Of a DNA stretch of 64,000 nt, positions 1-10,717 are shown one piece after another. The stretch lies in NCBI GenBank assembly GCA_016787525.1, contig JAEUUP010000089.1:172275-236274 (forward strand), written 5' to 3'. Within the stretch, counting starts at the first letter, position 1, and every line of letters starts with the position of its first letter. This stretch comes from Saprospiraceae bacterium. GTDB lineage: Bacteria; Bacteroidota; Bacteroidia; Chitinophagales; Saprospiraceae. Both the position numbers and the translations under genes were made by a program. The notes beneath the pieces were generated by a model, which saw only the letters and a program-made list of their open reading frames with translations, had not been told where the DNA came from and made no database searches.

Positions 1-1041
1 ATCACCGACGAGGCAATTCAGTGGTTGGATAAAGGGCGCGACAAATCAAAACCGTTCAGCCTTGTGATTGGTCACAAAGCACCACACCGCGAGTGGCAAC
101 CCGATGCACAAGACCTTCACGCCTTTGATGGCAAACAGTTTGATGTGCCAAAAACATTTTTTGACGATTATAAAGACCGAAAAGCTGCCCAACATCAACA
201 AATGGAGATTAAAGACTTGCGTTGGGACTGGGATTTGAAAGTTGGCGCGAGTGATGTCGGCTATGTGAAACGCATGAATAAAACCCAAAGAAAAGCATGG
301 GACGACTACTACGAAACCGAAAATGCTAAATTGGATACGACAAAAATGACTGCTAAAGAAATCGCCCTTTGGAAATATCAGCGGTATATGCACGATTACA
401 TGGCTTGTATTTTGTCGCTCGACCGCAATATTGGGCGTGTTTTAGACTATTTGGACAAAACGGGTTTGGCTGAAAATACGATTGTGATTTATGCTTCCGA
501 CCAAGGTTTTTACCTCGGCGAACATGGTTGGTACGACAAGCGATTCATGTACGAGGAATCGTTGCGGATGCCTTTCATCATGCGTTATCCTAAAATGGTG
601 AAACCCAATACAGTGGTAGATAATATGGTTGTCAATATTGATTTTGCACCGACAATTTTGCACGCGGCAGGCGTTCCTATTCCCAATGATATGCAAGGGA
701 AATCGGTTTTGCCCTTGGTTTCGAGCAAAAAGAAGCCTAAGGACTGGCGCAAATCTATGTATTATCACTACTACGAATACCCAGATGCGCATCGTGTGAT
801 GCCGCATTTTGGCATCAGAACGGAACGTTATAAATTGATTTATTACTACGGCAATGGGACATCGTGGGAATTGATTGATTTAAAAAATGACCCAGATGAA
901 GTAAAAAATGAAATCAATAATCCGAATTACAAAGCTGTGATTGCCAAATTGAAAAAAGAATTGAAGACTTTGATGATTCAATACAAAGACAATGAAGCTT
1001 TAGAACTGTTGGAAAAAGCGATGAAAACCCCTCAGTTGTAG
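1..1041 (+). CDS. Sulfatase, C-terminal part (truncated by window edge)
   Basis: The reading frame is open from base 1, so the start lies outside the window; 346 residues are visible. It belongs to the formylglycine-dependent arylsulfatase family (alkaline-phosphatase fold), which removes sulfate esters from glycans. Visible family features are GHKAPHREW near the start of the fragment, the metal-site segment SDQGFYLGEHGWYDKR in the middle, and the NIDFAPTILHAAGV segment. The Cys/Ser-x-Pro-x-Arg site that becomes formylglycine must be upstream, so activity cannot be judged here. The overall look is that of the N-acetylglucosamine-6-sulfatase/mucin sulfatase branch (inference). The last codons, KTPQL, contain a copy of the dispersed CCCCTCAGT word. 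Confidence 0.93.
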   Translation: MTDEAIQWLDKGRDKSKPFSLVIGHKAPHREWQPDAQDLHAFDGKQFDVPKTFFDDYKDRKAAQHQQMEIKDLRWDWDLKVGASDVGYVKRMNKTQRKAWDDYYETENAKLDTTKMTAKEIALWKYQRYMHDYMACILSLDRNIGRVLDYLDKTGLAENTIVIYASDQGFYLGEHGWYDKRFMYEESLRMPFIMRYPKMVKPNTVVDNMVVNIDFAPTILHAAGVPIPNDMQGKSVLPLVSSKKKPKDWRKSMYYHYYEYPDAHRVMPHFGIRTERYKLIYYYGNGTSWELIDLKNDPDEVKNEINNPNYKAVIAKLKKELKTLMIQYKDNEALELLEKAMKTPQL

Positions 1042-1265
1042 TGAAAAATAAACGATTGTTCAGAGTCATTGGTCATAAATCCTAAAAAGAATGACCAATG
1101 ACTTTTTGATGGTTAATATCCACAAAGCGTCGAATAAATATTGTTTTTAGCAAAAATGACAAAATTAATTCTCCCTTTAAGGCATCTTTAGTGTACTTTT
1201 ATTCGTCGAATATTAAGATATAGAAAAGTATATTTTTTTATTTATGGTTAAACGGGGACGCAATC

Positions 1266-3506
1266 ATGTGGAACAAACACTTTTTAGGTATTGCAGTTGG
1301 TTGTTTTTTATGTTTTCTGCCTTTCTTACTGAGGGGTAGTCATATCATTGGCGGGGAAATTTATTATAAGTTTGTCAATCGGGTAGGTAACAAAATTCAG
1401 TACCATTTTACGATGCGCATGTACAAAGATGTATTCAACGCACGTGCAACAGCTGACTTCGACAATCCTGCGGTCATTGGTATTTACTTGCAAACACCAA
1501 CAGGTTATACTTTATTTGGTGACAACAACAACGGACAAGGAATTTCAGTACCGCTTTACAACCGAAAAATGGTGAACCCAAACGAAATCCCTTGCCTCAT
1601 TCCACCTTCTAACGTCATTGTCGAAGAAGCTTTGTATGAATGGGATGCTACTTTGATTGATACAAACTTTAGTTATATCATTTCTTCTCAAAAGTGTTGT
1701 CGCAATATGACGATTGCGAATATTTATTCGCCGAGCACCGCAGGTTCAACTTACAGTATCGAAATCACACCTGAATCGCAGCATTTGAACAATAGTAGTC
1801 CTTATTTTAAAACTTTGCCGCCGATTTTCATTTGTGTGAATGAACCGTTGAAGTATAATCATGCCGCTGAAGACCAAGAAGGTGATCAAATTGTATATCG
1901 TTTTTGCACTGCCTATACTTCTCCTTCAGGAGGCAATGCCTCGCAAGGACGATTGCCACCACCGCCACCTTACACACCTGTATCTTACAAACAACCTGAA
2001 TATACCGATTCTGCGCCTATGGGTGGTGACCCTGTTGTGAAAATAGATGCCAATACGGGTCTAATTTACGGTACACCCAATTTAATCAATCAGTATGTGG
2101 TGACAGTCTGTGTCGAAGAGTATCGAAATGGTGTGCTGTTGTCCAGAATGTTTCGAGATTTTCAATTCAATGTACTTCAATGCCAAAAATTGGTAGATGC
2201 TGTGGTGAGTGCAGATTCTGTCTCGGGAAAAAAGTTTTTTTTGTATGGTTGTGAAAATGTGGATTTGACTATCAAAAACTTGAGTTATGAACGCGCTCAA
2301 ATACGCAGTTTCAGATGGGAATTTGATGTGAGAGGTAATATACAACGGCCCTCTGATTGGAGTCCGTCATTGATGTTTCGAGATACAGGTCACTATAAAG
2401 GCGTTTTGTATTTGAATGAAAACTCTCAATGCAACGATTCGGCTTTGATTAATATTCAAATCGGCGGCAAAATCAGCACCAACTTTACGGCTAAATACGA
2501 TACTTGTGTCGCAGGACCTGTTAAGTTCAAAGGCGTATTTAGCTCTGCTTATGCCACTAAGCAGATTTCATGGGAATACAACGACGGTTTGTGGAGTTAC
2601 GATAGTCTTGAAACCAGTCACCGCTATCAATCGCCAGGTATTCGGAATGTGACTTTTGCCGTTACTGACCAATTCAATTGTGTTGGCAAAACAACAAAGC
2701 AAGTGGCTTGGCAACCCGCACCTGACATCATTGTTGTTGAACCAAGTTCTTTTATTGGTTGTGCGCCAGCGAAAGTCTTTTTCAACAATAAATCATATCC
2801 AATTGATACCACCTATAATATCACATGGGATTTTGGCGATGGTAAAACAAGCAAAGCCATCAGTCCGACACATATCTACGAGAAAGGAGGCACTTATAAT
2901 GTGCGACTCAATATCGTCTCGCCTTTGGGTTGCAAAAAAGACGGTTATTTTAGCAATTGGATAAAAGTGAAACCTTCGCCACAAGCTGATTTTGAGTATG
3001 CGCCAACCCGTGTGTCGAATATGACACCGACCGTTTTTTTCAAAGATAAATCAGTCAATGCGATTAATTGGGAATGGATGGTCAATCATTTAGGATTTTC
3101 GTTGAAACAAAACCCTGTTTACACCTTCAAAGATACAGGCAAACACACCATTACTTTGAGGGCGCGCAATACTGAGGGGTGTGTGGATTCTATCACAAAA
3201 ATAGTTGATGTTGAACCACTTGTCACCTACTATATGCCCAATGTTTTCACGCCTAACGACGATTCTAATAATGATATTTTCAAAGGCGCGGGTTTTACTG
3301 AGGGGATGAAAAGTTTTAGTTTTCGCATTGCCAATCGTTGGGGTGAAGTCATATTTGAGTCTAAAGACCCCAGTTTAGGGTGGAATGGTCGAAAAAACAA
3401 TGATGGACAACCTTCTCCGCAAGGCGTGTATTTGTATGAAATCAGCTATGTAAACCCACGTTTAGAGCAAATTAATTTACATGGGTTTGTTACTTTGTTG
3501 CGGTAA
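1266..3506 (+). CDS. Secreted PKD-domain protein with T9SS type B sorting domain
   Basis: 746 residues. A signal peptide ([23 protein letters not shown]) is followed by [11 protein letters not shown], a start typical of large gliding-motility-associated surface proteins. Residues about 500-565 hold a PKD-like beta sandwich (WDFGDGKTS, then [13 protein letters not shown]), preceded and followed by weaker similar modules. The last ~90 residues ([39 protein letters not shown]) match the T9SS type B / gliding motility-associated C-terminal domain, so export through the outer membrane and surface anchoring are expected. Three copies of the dispersed decamer lie inside, read as LLRG, NTEG and FTEG; the first forms the end of the signal peptide. 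Substrate or partner is unknown. Confidence 0.9.
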   Translation: MWNKHFLGIAVGCFLCFLPFLLRGSHIIGGEIYYKFVNRVGNKIQYHFTMRMYKDVFNARATADFDNPAVIGIYLQTPTGYTLFGDNNNGQGISVPLYNRKMVNPNEIPCLIPPSNVIVEEALYEWDATLIDTNFSYIISSQKCCRNMTIANIYSPSTAGSTYSIEITPESQHLNNSSPYFKTLPPIFICVNEPLKYNHAAEDQEGDQIVYRFCTAYTSPSGGNASQGRLPPPPPYTPVSYKQPEYTDSAPMGGDPVVKIDANTGLIYGTPNLINQYVVTVCVEEYRNGVLLSRMFRDFQFNVLQCQKLVDAVVSADSVSGKKFFLYGCENVDLTIKNLSYERAQIRSFRWEFDVRGNIQRPSDWSPSLMFRDTGHYKGVLYLNENSQCNDSALINIQIGGKISTNFTAKYDTCVAGPVKFKGVFSSAYATKQISWEYNDGLWSYDSLETSHRYQSPGIRNVTFAVTDQFNCVGKTTKQVAWQPAPDIIVVEPSSFIGCAPAKVFFNNKSYPIDTTYNITWDFGDGKTSKAISPTHIYEKGGTYNVRLNIVSPLGCKKDGYFSNWIKVKPSPQADFEYAPTRVSNMTPTVFFKDKSVNAINWEWMVNHLGFSLKQNPVYTFKDTGKHTITLRARNTEGCVDSITKIVDVEPLVTYYMPNVFTPNDDSNNDIFKGAGFTEGMKSFSFRIANRWGEVIFESKDPSLGWNGRKNNDGQPSPQGVYLYEISYVNPRLEQINLHGFVTLLR

Positions 3507-3523
3507 AACGTTGTTTAGGATAT

Positions 3524-3569
3524 AAAAAAGCTCTGAACTTCCTATGTTAGAAAATTCAGAGCTTTTTTT
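3524..3569. terminator. Bidirectional intrinsic terminator
   Basis: Inverted repeat with arms AAAAAGCTCTGAA and TTCAGAGCTTTTTTT around a 17-base loop, lying between the convergent PKD-protein gene and aspS. The T run on one strand and A run on the other fit termination of both. Confidence 0.85.
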
Positions 3570-3594
3570 ATACTAAAAATGACTAATCAACTCA

Positions 3595-5358
3595 TTACAC
3601 CTTCTCCACCGTTACATCAATATTCAATTCAGCCAATTGTGAATCTTCGATGAATGAAGGTGCGTCAATCATCACATCGCGCCCTTGATTGTTTTTCGGG
3701 AAGGCGATGAAGTCTCGAATCGAATTGCTACCCGACATCACAGCACACAAACGGTCGAAACCGAAGGCAATACCACCGTGTGGTGGCGCACCAAACTCAA
3801 AAGCACCGAGCAAAAAGCCGAATTTTGACTCTGCTTCTTCTTCAGCCATGCCCAAGAGTTTGAAGTTTTTAGATTGCAAATCGCGGTCATAAATCCGAAT
3901 CGAACCGCCGCCAATTTCTACACCATTCAACACCAAGTCGTAAGCATCGGCACGGAGGTTTTTCATAGTTTCGTGGTCGCCGTTGAGCATACTAGCGATT
4001 TGGTCGCGTTTAGGCGATGTGAACGGGTGGTGCATCGCGTAGAAACGTTGCGTATCGTCATCCCACTCCAAAAGCGGGAAATCCACAACCCACAAAGGCT
4101 TGAATACTGAGGGGTTGCGTAAGCCTAAACGGTTGCCCAACTCGAGGCGCAATTCGCTGAGTTGTTTGCGCGTTTTTTCTGCTTCACCTGACAGAATGAA
4201 AATGATGTCGCCTTTTTTTGCACCACATTTGTCTGCCCAAGTTTTGAAATCTTCTTCTGTAAAAAACTTCGATAACGGCGATTTGATGCTGCCATCTTCT
4301 TCAAATTTGACATATGCCAAACCCTTTGCACCAATTTGTGGTCGTTTGACCCATTCTGTCAACTCATTGATGGTTTTGTTAGAATACTGCGAAGCAACCC
4401 TCTCAGTATTGATAGCCACCACCAACTCCGCACCATCAAAGACAGGAAACCCTTTGCCTTTTGCCACATCTGTCAACTCCACGAAAGGCATACCGAAACG
4501 CACATCGGGTTTGTCAGACCCATACAAAGACATCGCTTCGTCGTATGTCATGCGTGGAAAATCAGGCAAATCAATATTCAAACAGGTCTTAAACAAGTGT
4601 TTTGTCAGACCTTCAAAAGTATTCAAAATGTCCTCTTGCGTCACAAACGACATTTCACAGTCAATCTGCGTAAACTCGGGTTGACGATCGGCACGCAAGT
4701 CTTCGTCGCGGAAACATTTCACGATTTGGAAATATTTGTCGAAACCCGACACCATCAACAGCTGCTTAAAAGTCTGTGGCGATTGCGGCAAAGCGTAGAA
4801 TTGTCCTGCATTCATACGGCTTGGCACAACAAAGTCGCGCGCACCTTCGGGCGTTGATTTTATCAAATTGGGCGTTTCAACCTCAATAAAGTTTTGTCCT
4901 GCCAAATATTTGCGCGTCTCAATCGCTACTTGCGAACGGAAAAACAAGTTTTTCTGCACCGCACCACGACGCAAATCGAGATAGCGGTATTTCATGCGAA
5001 TATCGTCGCCGCCATCCGTTTCATCTTTGATGGTAAAAGGCGGTGTTTTTGATACATTCAACACTGTCAATTCCGTTGCCACGATTTCAATATCGCCTGT
5101 TGCACGATTGGGGTTTTTTGCCATACGTTCGCGCACAGTACCTTCCACTTTCACCACAAATTCGCGTCCTAAAGCCATCGCTTGTTTGTTAAGGTCTTCA
5201 TTATTTTCAAAAACCACTTGTGTAATGCCATATCGGTCGCGTAAATCCACAAAAGTCATCGGTCCAAAAGCACGAGAAGCGTCAACCCAACCACTCAAAG
5301 TGACCGTTTTATTAACATCTGAAATGCGGAGTTCTCCGCAGGTATGTGTACGATACAT
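3595..5358 (-). CDS. aspS: Aspartate--tRNA ligase
   Basis: 587 residues, the usual length of bacterial AspRS, which charges tRNA-Asp (or tRNA-Asp and tRNA-Asn) in the cytoplasm. The N-terminal anticodon-binding OB fold ([22 protein letters not shown]) is followed by class II motif 2 ([18 protein letters not shown]), the bacterial GAD insertion in the middle, and motif 3 ([14 protein letters not shown]) near the C-terminus. The start at [10 protein letters not shown] is the standard one. It is a single gene, convergent with its upstream-coordinate neighbour. One dispersed decamer (4106) is read on the coding strand as NPSVF, just before the conserved KPLWVVDFP segment. Discriminating from nondiscriminating type cannot be told by eye. 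Confidence 0.98.
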   Translation of the reverse strand: MYRTHTCGELRISDVNKTVTLSGWVDASRAFGPMTFVDLRDRYGITQVVFENNEDLNKQAMALGREFVVKVEGTVRERMAKNPNRATGDIEIVATELTVLNVSKTPPFTIKDETDGGDDIRMKYRYLDLRRGAVQKNLFFRSQVAIETRKYLAGQNFIEVETPNLIKSTPEGARDFVVPSRMNAGQFYALPQSPQTFKQLLMVSGFDKYFQIVKCFRDEDLRADRQPEFTQIDCEMSFVTQEDILNTFEGLTKHLFKTCLNIDLPDFPRMTYDEAMSLYGSDKPDVRFGMPFVELTDVAKGKGFPVFDGAELVVAINTERVASQYSNKTINELTEWVKRPQIGAKGLAYVKFEEDGSIKSPLSKFFTEEDFKTWADKCGAKKGDIIFILSGEAEKTRKQLSELRLELGNRLGLRNPSVFKPLWVVDFPLLEWDDDTQRFYAMHHPFTSPKRDQIASMLNGDHETMKNLRADAYDLVLNGVEIGGGSIRIYDRDLQSKNFKLLGMAEEEAESKFGFLLGAFEFGAPPHGGIAFGFDRLCAVMSGSNSIRDFIAFPKNNQGRDVMIDAPSFIEDSQLAELNIDVTVEKV

Positions 5359-5582
5359 AGTTTCTATTGATATTTTTTTATTGATAATTGCATATTTTTT
5401 ACGATAAAACGTACTTTTTGTTCACTCAAAAAAGGCGTATCGTTGAAAATGGGTGCAAAATTACGACAGTTTCAGTCGTAAGTGTCAAAAAAGTGGTAGA
5501 AACTTTTTGACTTATCAAAGGTTGTGAAAGGAATTAAAGGAAACTGTGCTTTAGGAATGAAAAAATTTATTAATCGAGATTT
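5359..5582. other. Intergenic region upstream of aspS
   Basis: AT-rich spacer containing the aspS upstream region. I see no open frame with coding character and no clear promoter box. It ends at the left edge of the inverted-repeat element. Confidence 0.5.
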
Positions 5583-5797
5583 AAGTAATCAGAAATAAGT
5601 TTTCGCGTGTTTGATACTCACTGTTTTGCGCTATGCGCAAAAGACGTACTCTGAAAGTTTTTCTATTGGAGCGAGCGATTTTTTGATTAAAATTTTGGCA
5701 AAGCCCAAATTTTAATCAAAAAATCGCTCGCTCCTCAAAGTCCTTTTCGCCGCCAAAGGCGGCGGTTAAAATGCGCAAAGACTTATTTTTGACTACT
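5583..5797. mobile_element. MITE-like inverted-repeat element, copy 1
   Basis: About 215 bp bounded by imperfect ~24-bp terminal inverted repeats (left AAGTAATCAGAAATAAG, right CTTATTTTTGACTACTT). Inside are a GCGC hairpin (TTTTGCGC-TAT-GCGCAAAA), a perfect 28-bp-arm palindrome at 5668-5734 beginning GGAGCGAGCG, and a GCCGCC hairpin at about 5752-5767. The stretch GGCGGCG-AAAA-GGACTTTGAGGAG (minus strand) matches GGCGGCGGAGTGGACTTTTTGGAG in the element at 61068-61259, so the two are related and in opposite orientation. No coding capacity and no clear target-site duplication here. A non-autonomous element moved by a transposase in trans is the likely nature (inference). Confidence 0.6.
5668..5734. 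repeat. Perfect long palindrome
   Basis: Arms 5668-5695 and 5707-5734 are exact reverse complements (GGAGCGAGCGATTTTTTG at the outer end), with an 11-base loop rich in GGC/GCC. It would form a stem of about 28 bp. It forms the core of the MITE-like element. Confidence 0.9.
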
Positions 5798-5923
5798 TAT
5801 GAGTAGGCTCAAATGAACACGCCGTCAGAATCCCTCCTCAGTAAAAGTGGCGCAGTTGCAACGCTTTGAACAATGTTGTCACTGTGCCACCACTATATTT
5901 TACGACAGGTTGCCAATGTGTTC

Positions 5924-5957
5924 TTTGGACAGTATCTCCACCTTTTTACTATCTTTG
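5924..5957 (+). promoter_or_regulatory. Bacteroidota-type promoter for the haloperoxidase-like gene
   Basis: A TTTG at 5924-5927 is followed 22 bases later by TATCTTTG at 5950-5957, matching the Bacteroidota TTTG / TAnnTTTG pattern. The inferred transcript start is about 30 bases before the ATG at 5991. Confidence 0.6.
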
Positions 5958-5990
5958 TGTCAGTTTATTCAACTTTTAAAAGTGACAACA

Positions 5991-7340
5991 ATGAATGTAT
6001 TGAAAACAACACGTACAACTTGCGTTTTGGCTCTACTCCTATTGGTTTGGAGTTGCCAAACAGCCGAAAAATCAAACCCAAACTATCAGAAGGAGGCTGC
6101 CAATCCTGAGTTTCTGCACCAATCACTTGTGAGTTTGACAAAGGTTATCAAGCACGACCTTTTTGCGCCTATGATTGCAGCACGTATTTATACGTATGCG
6201 CAAATCGCTGCTTATGAGGCACTGAACGCGCAGACCCCTCAGTATCAGAGTCTCGCAGGGCAAATCAAAGACTTGCCTGAAATGCCCAAAGCAGAAGCGG
6301 GCAAAGACGTTTGTCTGCCTTTGGCAGCTGTGAAAGCTTATTTCAAAGTGGGCAAACAGCTGACATTCTCGGGTGACAGCATGGATGTGGAATGGGGGAA
6401 AATGATGACAGAATTTAAAAAAGTAGGTATTCCGAAAGAGGTATTCGACCGTTCGATTGCCTTAGGTGACACCATCGGCGGCACTATTTTGAAATGGTCG
6501 GCAGGCGACAACTATGCACCCACCCGTTCGATGCCCAAATACACCATCAAACAGCAAAATCCAGCGACTTGGCGACCAACCATGCCAGATTATGCGGATG
6601 CACTTGAGCCAAACTGGAATAAGATTCGCCCCTTACTGATGGATTCAGCAGCACAATTTAAGCCTACACGCCCAACCACTTACGATTCATCGAAAACGAG
6701 TAAGTTCTACAAAGAGGCTTTTGAAGTTTATAAAACGGTGGCTGACTCAACGCCTGAACGTATTGCCACGGCATGGTATTGGGACGACAACCCGATTGCA
6801 ACGCTCAATGCAGGGCATTTTAATATCATCAGAAAAAAAGTGACACCAACGGGCCATTGGATGTGGATTACGATGTACGCATGTCGTCAGCAAAGCAAGG
6901 ATATATTTGAAACCTCAGAAGCCTATGTCAAAGTCGCCATTGGTTTATTCGATGCTTTCATCAGTTGTTGGGACGAAAAATACCGTTCAGAGGTGGTGCG
7001 CCCTGAGACATATATCGGGCAATTCATCGCACCGCAGTGGACCCCCATTATTGTAACACCACCTTTTCCTGAATATACAAGTGGTCACTCATGCGTTTCA
7101 GGGGCAAGTTCGACGATTTTAACGGATGTTTTCAAGACCAATACAGCATTTACAGATAGCACAGAGGTGCAATTTGGCATTCCTCCTCGTTCGTTCAAAT
7201 CCTTTGACGAAGCAGCCCAACAAGCAGCCATCAGTCGGATGTATGCAGGTATTCACTATCGTCCTGCTTGCGACAATGGTATCACACAAGGTCAAGCTGT
7301 TGGCAAACAAGTGTTGGCTAAGGTGAAAACCAAGAAGTAA
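5991..7340 (+). CDS. Vanadium-haloperoxidase/PAP2-like lipoprotein
   Basis: 449 residues from the ATG at 5991; the frame is open further upstream but that part precedes the promoter. The N-terminus is a lipoprotein signal with lipobox LVWSC, so the protein should be membrane anchored. The C-terminal half has the phosphate/vanadate-pocket pattern of the PAP2/vanadium haloperoxidase superfamily: PFPEYTSGHSCVSG, then GIHYRPACDNGITQG, where the SGHS histidine and the downstream histidine would be active-site residues. Members either oxidise halides or act as phosphatases; which applies is not decidable here. A second family member is at 33572-34933. One dispersed decamer is read as TPQY. Confidence 0.85.
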   Translation: MNVLKTTRTTCVLALLLLVWSCQTAEKSNPNYQKEAANPEFLHQSLVSLTKVIKHDLFAPMIAARIYTYAQIAAYEALNAQTPQYQSLAGQIKDLPEMPKAEAGKDVCLPLAAVKAYFKVGKQLTFSGDSMDVEWGKMMTEFKKVGIPKEVFDRSIALGDTIGGTILKWSAGDNYAPTRSMPKYTIKQQNPATWRPTMPDYADALEPNWNKIRPLLMDSAAQFKPTRPTTYDSSKTSKFYKEAFEVYKTVADSTPERIATAWYWDDNPIATLNAGHFNIIRKKVTPTGHWMWITMYACRQQSKDIFETSEAYVKVAIGLFDAFISCWDEKYRSEVVRPETYIGQFIAPQWTPIIVTPPFPEYTSGHSCVSGASSTILTDVFKTNTAFTDSTEVQFGIPPRSFKSFDEAAQQAAISRMYAGIHYRPACDNGITQGQAVGKQVLAKVKTKK

Positions 7341-7379
7341 ATGTGTGACAACGAGTAAAGAACAACACCAATAAAAATG

Positions 7380-7417
7380 GAAAAAGCGACCCCTCAGTAA
7401 GGAGTCGCTTTTTTCAT
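7380..7417. terminator. Intrinsic terminator with the dispersed decamer in its loop
   Basis: Stem AAAAAGCGAC / GTCGCTTTTTT between the convergent haloperoxidase-like and FN3 genes. The apical part of the hairpin is the CCCCTCAGTA word (7390-7399), whose CC is paired by the following GG. Confidence 0.85.
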
Positions 7418-7446
7418 GTTTGACATTTATATGTCATGATCCCGAC

Positions 7447-10080
7447 CTACTGTTTTTGCCATTTTTGCGTACTGACCACTTTGCCATTCGCTTTGATAAC
7501 AACCATGTAGAGACCTGTGTTGAGGTTCGATAAATTGTCCAAAGTTTGAATATAGCTGCCCATATCTTGGTTGCCACCATCCAAACGACTGACAACTTGA
7601 CCTTGGAGATTCATCAATTCGACTTTTACATTGGCTTCTTTCGATAGCGTGTAAGCGACTTGAACAGATTCAGAGCCAGGGTTCGGATACACACCAAATT
7701 CGCTGATATATTGCGGCATATCTGTACCTTGTGCTGCAAATTCATCATCGCCAAAGCAGTTTGCACCGAATCGGAATTGTTTGGTCACCCAATCGCTCGC
7801 CTGCCCGTTGCTACAAATAGATCTCACTTGAACAATATAGTAACGACATTGTACGAGTTCTCTCATTACAAAAGCATTGGTCGAAACCCTAACGGGTGTT
7901 GCATTGAAGACAGATGAATCGGCTGCCGCTGCGTATCGCACTTCATAGGTTAAGCCTGTCGCAGGCATAATCCACGTTAATTTGGCAGAATCGGCAAGGT
8001 AGTTAGACACAACAAGGTCACGCGGAACGCTTGCGCATGGTGTAGGGCAGCCTTTTGTCGTAAATGTTGCGCTTGCACTTTCTATAATGCTTGTAGCAGA
8101 GCAATTGGTCAACACACGCCATTGATAAGTTGTGCATTTAAGTAAACCTGTCACACGCACAGGTAAAGCACTGGCATTGATTGAATTATACTGAATAGAT
8201 GTCCAGTTAGCAGTACCTGCCACACGATACTGAATAGTATAAGTCGGCGCGCCAGTCAGACTGAATTTCAAAAAGACAGCTGTATCATTCACAATTTCAG
8301 AAGCTAATGCAGTAGAAGCTACACATGGTCTTGGACAGCCTGTTGTTGTGAATGTGAAATTCGTATAACCCGAAATACCTGTTGAACAAACTGAAGCAAT
8401 GCGTATCATATACGTTTTGCATGTTTGCAAATTGCTTAATGTAATGGTATTAGCCGTGGTAGAGTCACGCTTCCATGCAGCTAAGCTATCCGCCAAAAGT
8501 TTGTATTCAACATAATATTTAACAGCACCCATATTCGCCCATTTCACAACAACTTTGTTAGAGTCTGTGGCAAAACTTATTTCTCTCGGTGTGCCACAAG
8601 GTTCTGGGCAACCACGTGTTTCAATAGTTGCTGTGACGATTTCGCTTGTTGACGATGAAGAACAGACCGTTTTAAGCTGAATTTTATACTTTTTGCAACG
8701 CTCTAAACCTGTCAAAGTGTAGACAGTACCTGTCACATTCGCTTCTCTAATGACAGTTCCTGCCTCATTTGTTACAATCAATCGGAAATTATTGACACTA
8801 CTTGCTGTAACCCATGAGACGAGTGCAACCGTATCAGCCACATACACTTTCAAATTTTTAGGTGCTAAACAAACAGCCGCACAACCACCTGTTTTGAAAC
8901 GAATAGGAGAACTCCACACACTGCTTGAAGTCGTTGTACAGTTTGTTTTGACGCGGAAAGAGTAATAACTACAAGCCGTCAAACCTGTGAACGCATACTG
9001 ATTGCCACGTACGCCTTCAACGGTGCGCCAAGTGCTGTCGCGAGGACCGAGAATTTGGAGCGTATAAGTAGCACCAGCCGTAGTATCCCATTTGACCACT
9101 GCTCCTGTTTCTGTTACGGTATAACTCAAACGGCTTGGTGCGTTGCAACGGACACACCCCTCAGTATTGACAGATATTGTTGCACTCCATTCGCTGTAAA
9201 CAGGAGCTGTCGATGTGCCACAAATGCTACGTACTTTGAATTTGTAGGTTTTACAAGTAGCAACGTTGCCGAGTGTCAAAAAACTTGATGTGCTGGTGAC
9301 TGTACGTGCCGCAGAGTCGCCAATGGAGTACATGATTTCATAAGCGGTTGCGCCTGTTGCGACCCATTTCACTAAAATCCCACCATTGACATTCACCGCA
9401 ACTACTTCGCGTGGCGTGCTGCATGGTGCAACGCAACCACTTGTCTTAAACTTGATGCTTTCTGAGTAAGCACTTGTTTCGGTATTAGAACAAACCGTTG
9501 CAACGCGGAATTGGTATTCCGTACAAGGTTGTAAACCGTTGATTAATAACGAGTTGGTAGAAGATGTTTGCTCGCGCCATGTTGAATCGAGGCGTGATTT
9601 CCATTGGATTTTGTACGTTCTGCCAGTACCCATATTCGACCAATTGAGCGAAGCCGCACTGTCGCGTGTTGCAGCGAACAAAGAAGATGGCGCGCGACAA
9701 GGTTCGACGCAACCTACAGTTTTGAATTCAGCTGTTCTCCAATCACTCACTTCTGTGGCAGAGCAATTGGCACGAAGCCGAACGACATAACATTTGCAAG
9801 CCGTCAAATTCCCCAACGTATAGATTCCTGTATCACGTAGAGTTGTTCCTGCTGTGATGTTGTTAACAGTCGTCCAAGCACTGTCGCTACATGCACGATA
9901 TTGCAAAGTGTAGTTGAGTGGCGGCGTTGCAGCCGTGGATATCCAAATCACCTTGCCAATTGTTGCTTCGGTAGAATAAGCCCCCACATAAGGTGCTGTG
10001 CATACAAGTTCAGGCGCATCTTGTGCGATGGCAAAGAAACTTGAAATAAAAAAACTGAGAAAAAGTATGACTTTTTTCAT
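7447..10080 (-). CDS. Multi-fibronectin-III secreted protein with T9SS type A sorting domain
   Basis: 877 residues from the ATG at 10080, chosen because MKKVILFLSFFISSFFAIAQ is a clean signal peptide; 54 further open codons upstream look untranslated. The body is about eight fibronectin type III modules of ~90 residues joined by a repeated cysteine linker (GCVEPC, GCVAPC, GCVRC, GCAAVC, GCPEPC, GCPRPC, GCPTPC). Each module has the TNYTIQ/YKVRV-like strand pattern typical of these domains. The C-terminal ~85 residues (GVYPNPGSESVQV, NLQGQVVS, GLYMVVIKANGK) are a T9SS type A signal. A cell-surface adhesive or scaffold role is inferred. One decamer is read as NTEGC inside a linker, matching the linker pattern. 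Confidence 0.92.
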   Translation of the reverse strand: MKKVILFLSFFISSFFAIAQDAPELVCTAPYVGAYSTEATIGKVIWISTAATPPLNYTLQYRACSDSAWTTVNNITAGTTLRDTGIYTLGNLTACKCYVVRLRANCSATEVSDWRTAEFKTVGCVEPCRAPSSLFAATRDSAASLNWSNMGTGRTYKIQWKSRLDSTWREQTSSTNSLLINGLQPCTEYQFRVATVCSNTETSAYSESIKFKTSGCVAPCSTPREVVAVNVNGGILVKWVATGATAYEIMYSIGDSAARTVTSTSSFLTLGNVATCKTYKFKVRSICGTSTAPVYSEWSATISVNTEGCVRCNAPSRLSYTVTETGAVVKWDTTAGATYTLQILGPRDSTWRTVEGVRGNQYAFTGLTACSYYSFRVKTNCTTTSSSVWSSPIRFKTGGCAAVCLAPKNLKVYVADTVALVSWVTASSVNNFRLIVTNEAGTVIREANVTGTVYTLTGLERCKKYKIQLKTVCSSSSTSEIVTATIETRGCPEPCGTPREISFATDSNKVVVKWANMGAVKYYVEYKLLADSLAAWKRDSTTANTITLSNLQTCKTYMIRIASVCSTGISGYTNFTFTTTGCPRPCVASTALASEIVNDTAVFLKFSLTGAPTYTIQYRVAGTANWTSIQYNSINASALPVRVTGLLKCTTYQWRVLTNCSATSIIESASATFTTKGCPTPCASVPRDLVVSNYLADSAKLTWIMPATGLTYEVRYAAAADSSVFNATPVRVSTNAFVMRELVQCRYYIVQVRSICSNGQASDWVTKQFRFGANCFGDDEFAAQGTDMPQYISEFGVYPNPGSESVQVAYTLSKEANVKVELMNLQGQVVSRLDGGNQDMGSYIQTLDNLSNLNTGLYMVVIKANGKVVSTQKWQKQ

Positions 10081-10234
10081 GTCAGATTTTGATTGTGATA
10101 AATTAAGTACGGTTATTTCGATGTCAAATATTTTGATTTTGGCATACCCAAAGAGTTTAAAAAGAACAAGATTACTGAGGGGGTATGTTTTTGTCAAGCG
10201 TGTAATATACCAACCACTGTCCTTTCTGAGTAGA

Positions 10235-10444
10235 TACGACAAAGTTATTTTTCGTTGCTTGATGGTTTATTTTTTTCAAAAAAATTCTTCTCTCCTTTTT
10301 TAACGACATTTTGACAACAACTTTTTGAAATTACTAAAATACGACAAAGTTATTTTTCGTTGCTTGATGGTTTATTTTTTTCAAAAAAATCCTTCTCTCC
10401 TTTTTTAACGACATTTTGACAACAACTTTTGGAAATTACTAAAA
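10235..10444. repeat. 105-bp tandem duplication upstream of the FN3 gene
   Basis: Bases 10235-10339 are repeated at 10340-10444 with two visible mismatches (ATTCTT/ATCCTT and TTTTTGAAA/TTTTGGAAA). The unit starts TACGACAAAGTTATTTTTCG and is AT rich without coding capacity. It looks like a recent duplication. Confidence 0.93.
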
Positions 10445-10449
10445 AAGGA

Positions 10450-10602
10450 ATGGCTATTGCTGTACATTTGCAGCGATTTTTAAAATTAGGTTATTCGTTG
10501 GCGCATCTCATACCACTTTTGGCTAAAAATGTGTCAACTTATCTCTCTGATGCACAGCCAATCAGCCAATTTTTTATCAATACAAGTGCCAAGGTTCAAT
10601 AA
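10450..10602 (+). CDS. Possible small ORF, 50 residues
   Basis: ATG at 10450 after the purine-rich AAAAAAGG, ending TAA at 10600-10602. The product begins MAIAVHLQRFLKLGYSLAHL and is amphipathic to hydrophobic in its first half. I do not recognise it. A TACATTTG box at 10463-10470 lies inside the frame and could instead be the promoter of the dehydrogenase gene, which would argue against translation. Low confidence. Confidence 0.2.
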   Translation: MAIAVHLQRFLKLGYSLAHLIPLLAKNVSTYLSDAQPISQFFINTSAKVQ

Positions 10603-10717
10603 AATTATTTTTTGACAAAACTATTGATAAACAGCCTTTTATCACTCAAATTGTTCTCAAAATATTGAGTCTTCGTACTTAGATTCTATCTTAATACACA
10701 ATATTTATTACTCAATT

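Noticed and set aside
4100..4857. Plus-strand ORFs of 194 and 173 residues
   Set aside because: Both are shadows of aspS.
5847..5990. N-terminal extension of the haloperoxidase-like gene
   Set aside because: The 48 extra codons cover the TATCTTTG promoter and would place the lipobox far from the N-terminus.
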